A stretch of DNA of 5,613 nucleotides from Nitrospirota bacterium. GTDB taxonomy: Bacteria > Nitrospirota > CAKKRA01 > 9FT-COMBO-42-15. The notes beneath the pieces are model-generated. The model searched no databases. It saw only the letters and a list, made by a program, of their open reading frames with translations, and was not told the origin of the DNA. The DNA is taken from contig JACRON010000140.1 of assembly GCA_016214425.1 (NCBI GenBank), positions 1 to 5,613 on the forward strand, written 5' to 3'. Shown here in pieces: positions 5,487 to 5,613 of this stretch. Position numbers and translations under genes: made by a program. Within the stretch, counting starts at the first letter, position 1. Each line of letters begins with the position of its first letter.

Positions 5487-5613
5487 GTGTTATCTGTTGC
5501 GGTTTTGCCGAGGAGATTATGACCAATATCAAATGTCTTACTAACTATGCGCTTTCCCCTCTGCCGCTGTATTTGGCAAAGACCATTGCTGTGGCGCGGT
5601 AAACCATATGCAT

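Noticed and set aside
5519..5602. Plus-strand 27-codon frame starting MTNIKCLTN after AGGAG
   Set aside because: The ribosome site is only three bases from the ATG, the peptide is unrecognised, and there is no supporting promoter.

Overview
The window is a 5.6 kb stretch of bacterial DNA with one large metabolic gene at its left edge, one small membrane-protein gene, one ATPase gene, and a good deal of eroded mobile or accessory sequence. All recognisable genes are on the minus strand. The organism cannot be named from this sequence alone. The heavy use of ATA, AGA/AGG and A/T-ending codons, an anaerobic-type molybdenum/tungsten enzyme without a Tat signal, and the gene types suggest an anaerobic or microaerophilic bacterium, possibly of the Nitrospirota type. 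That is inference with low confidence.

Layout from left to right. Positions 1-2052 hold a molybdopterin-dependent oxidoreductase catalytic subunit (DMSO reductase superfamily) that runs off the left edge. It is split by a frameshift near position 945-953. It has a near-consensus promoter, a good ribosome binding site, and a possible 18-codon leader ORF. Positions 2259-2525 hold the scar of a toxin-antitoxin locus: the start of a ribbon-helix-helix-type antitoxin joined by deletion to the end of a RelE/ParE-type toxin, with its promoter and a palindrome still visible. Positions 2526-2855 contain no gene that I can support, only a possible weak terminator. Positions 2856-3404 encode a complete HPP-family membrane protein.

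From 3563 to 5486 there is a structured module. Two direct copies (about 215 bp, roughly 95% identical by eye) of an unrecognised repeat flank a DUF4143-type AAA ATPase gene (3959-5221). Between the ATPase stop and the left copy lies the broken C-terminus of what looks like an IS200/REP-type (Y1) transposase. The ATPase promoter is unusual. A TTGACA box and a -10 box are spaced so that transcription should begin at or next to the ATG, with no Shine-Dalgarno sequence, and a 33-bp near-perfect palindrome covers the promoter. This looks like a leaderless, repressor-controlled gene.

The genes do not form one pathway. The oxidoreductase and the HPP protein are likely host genes, while the toxin-antitoxin scar, the transposase remnant, the repeats and the ATPase look like successive layers of accessory DNA in the spaces between them. 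A strong plus-strand promoter at 3497-3525 points into the left repeat with no recognisable gene downstream, so an uncharacterised RNA is possible there.
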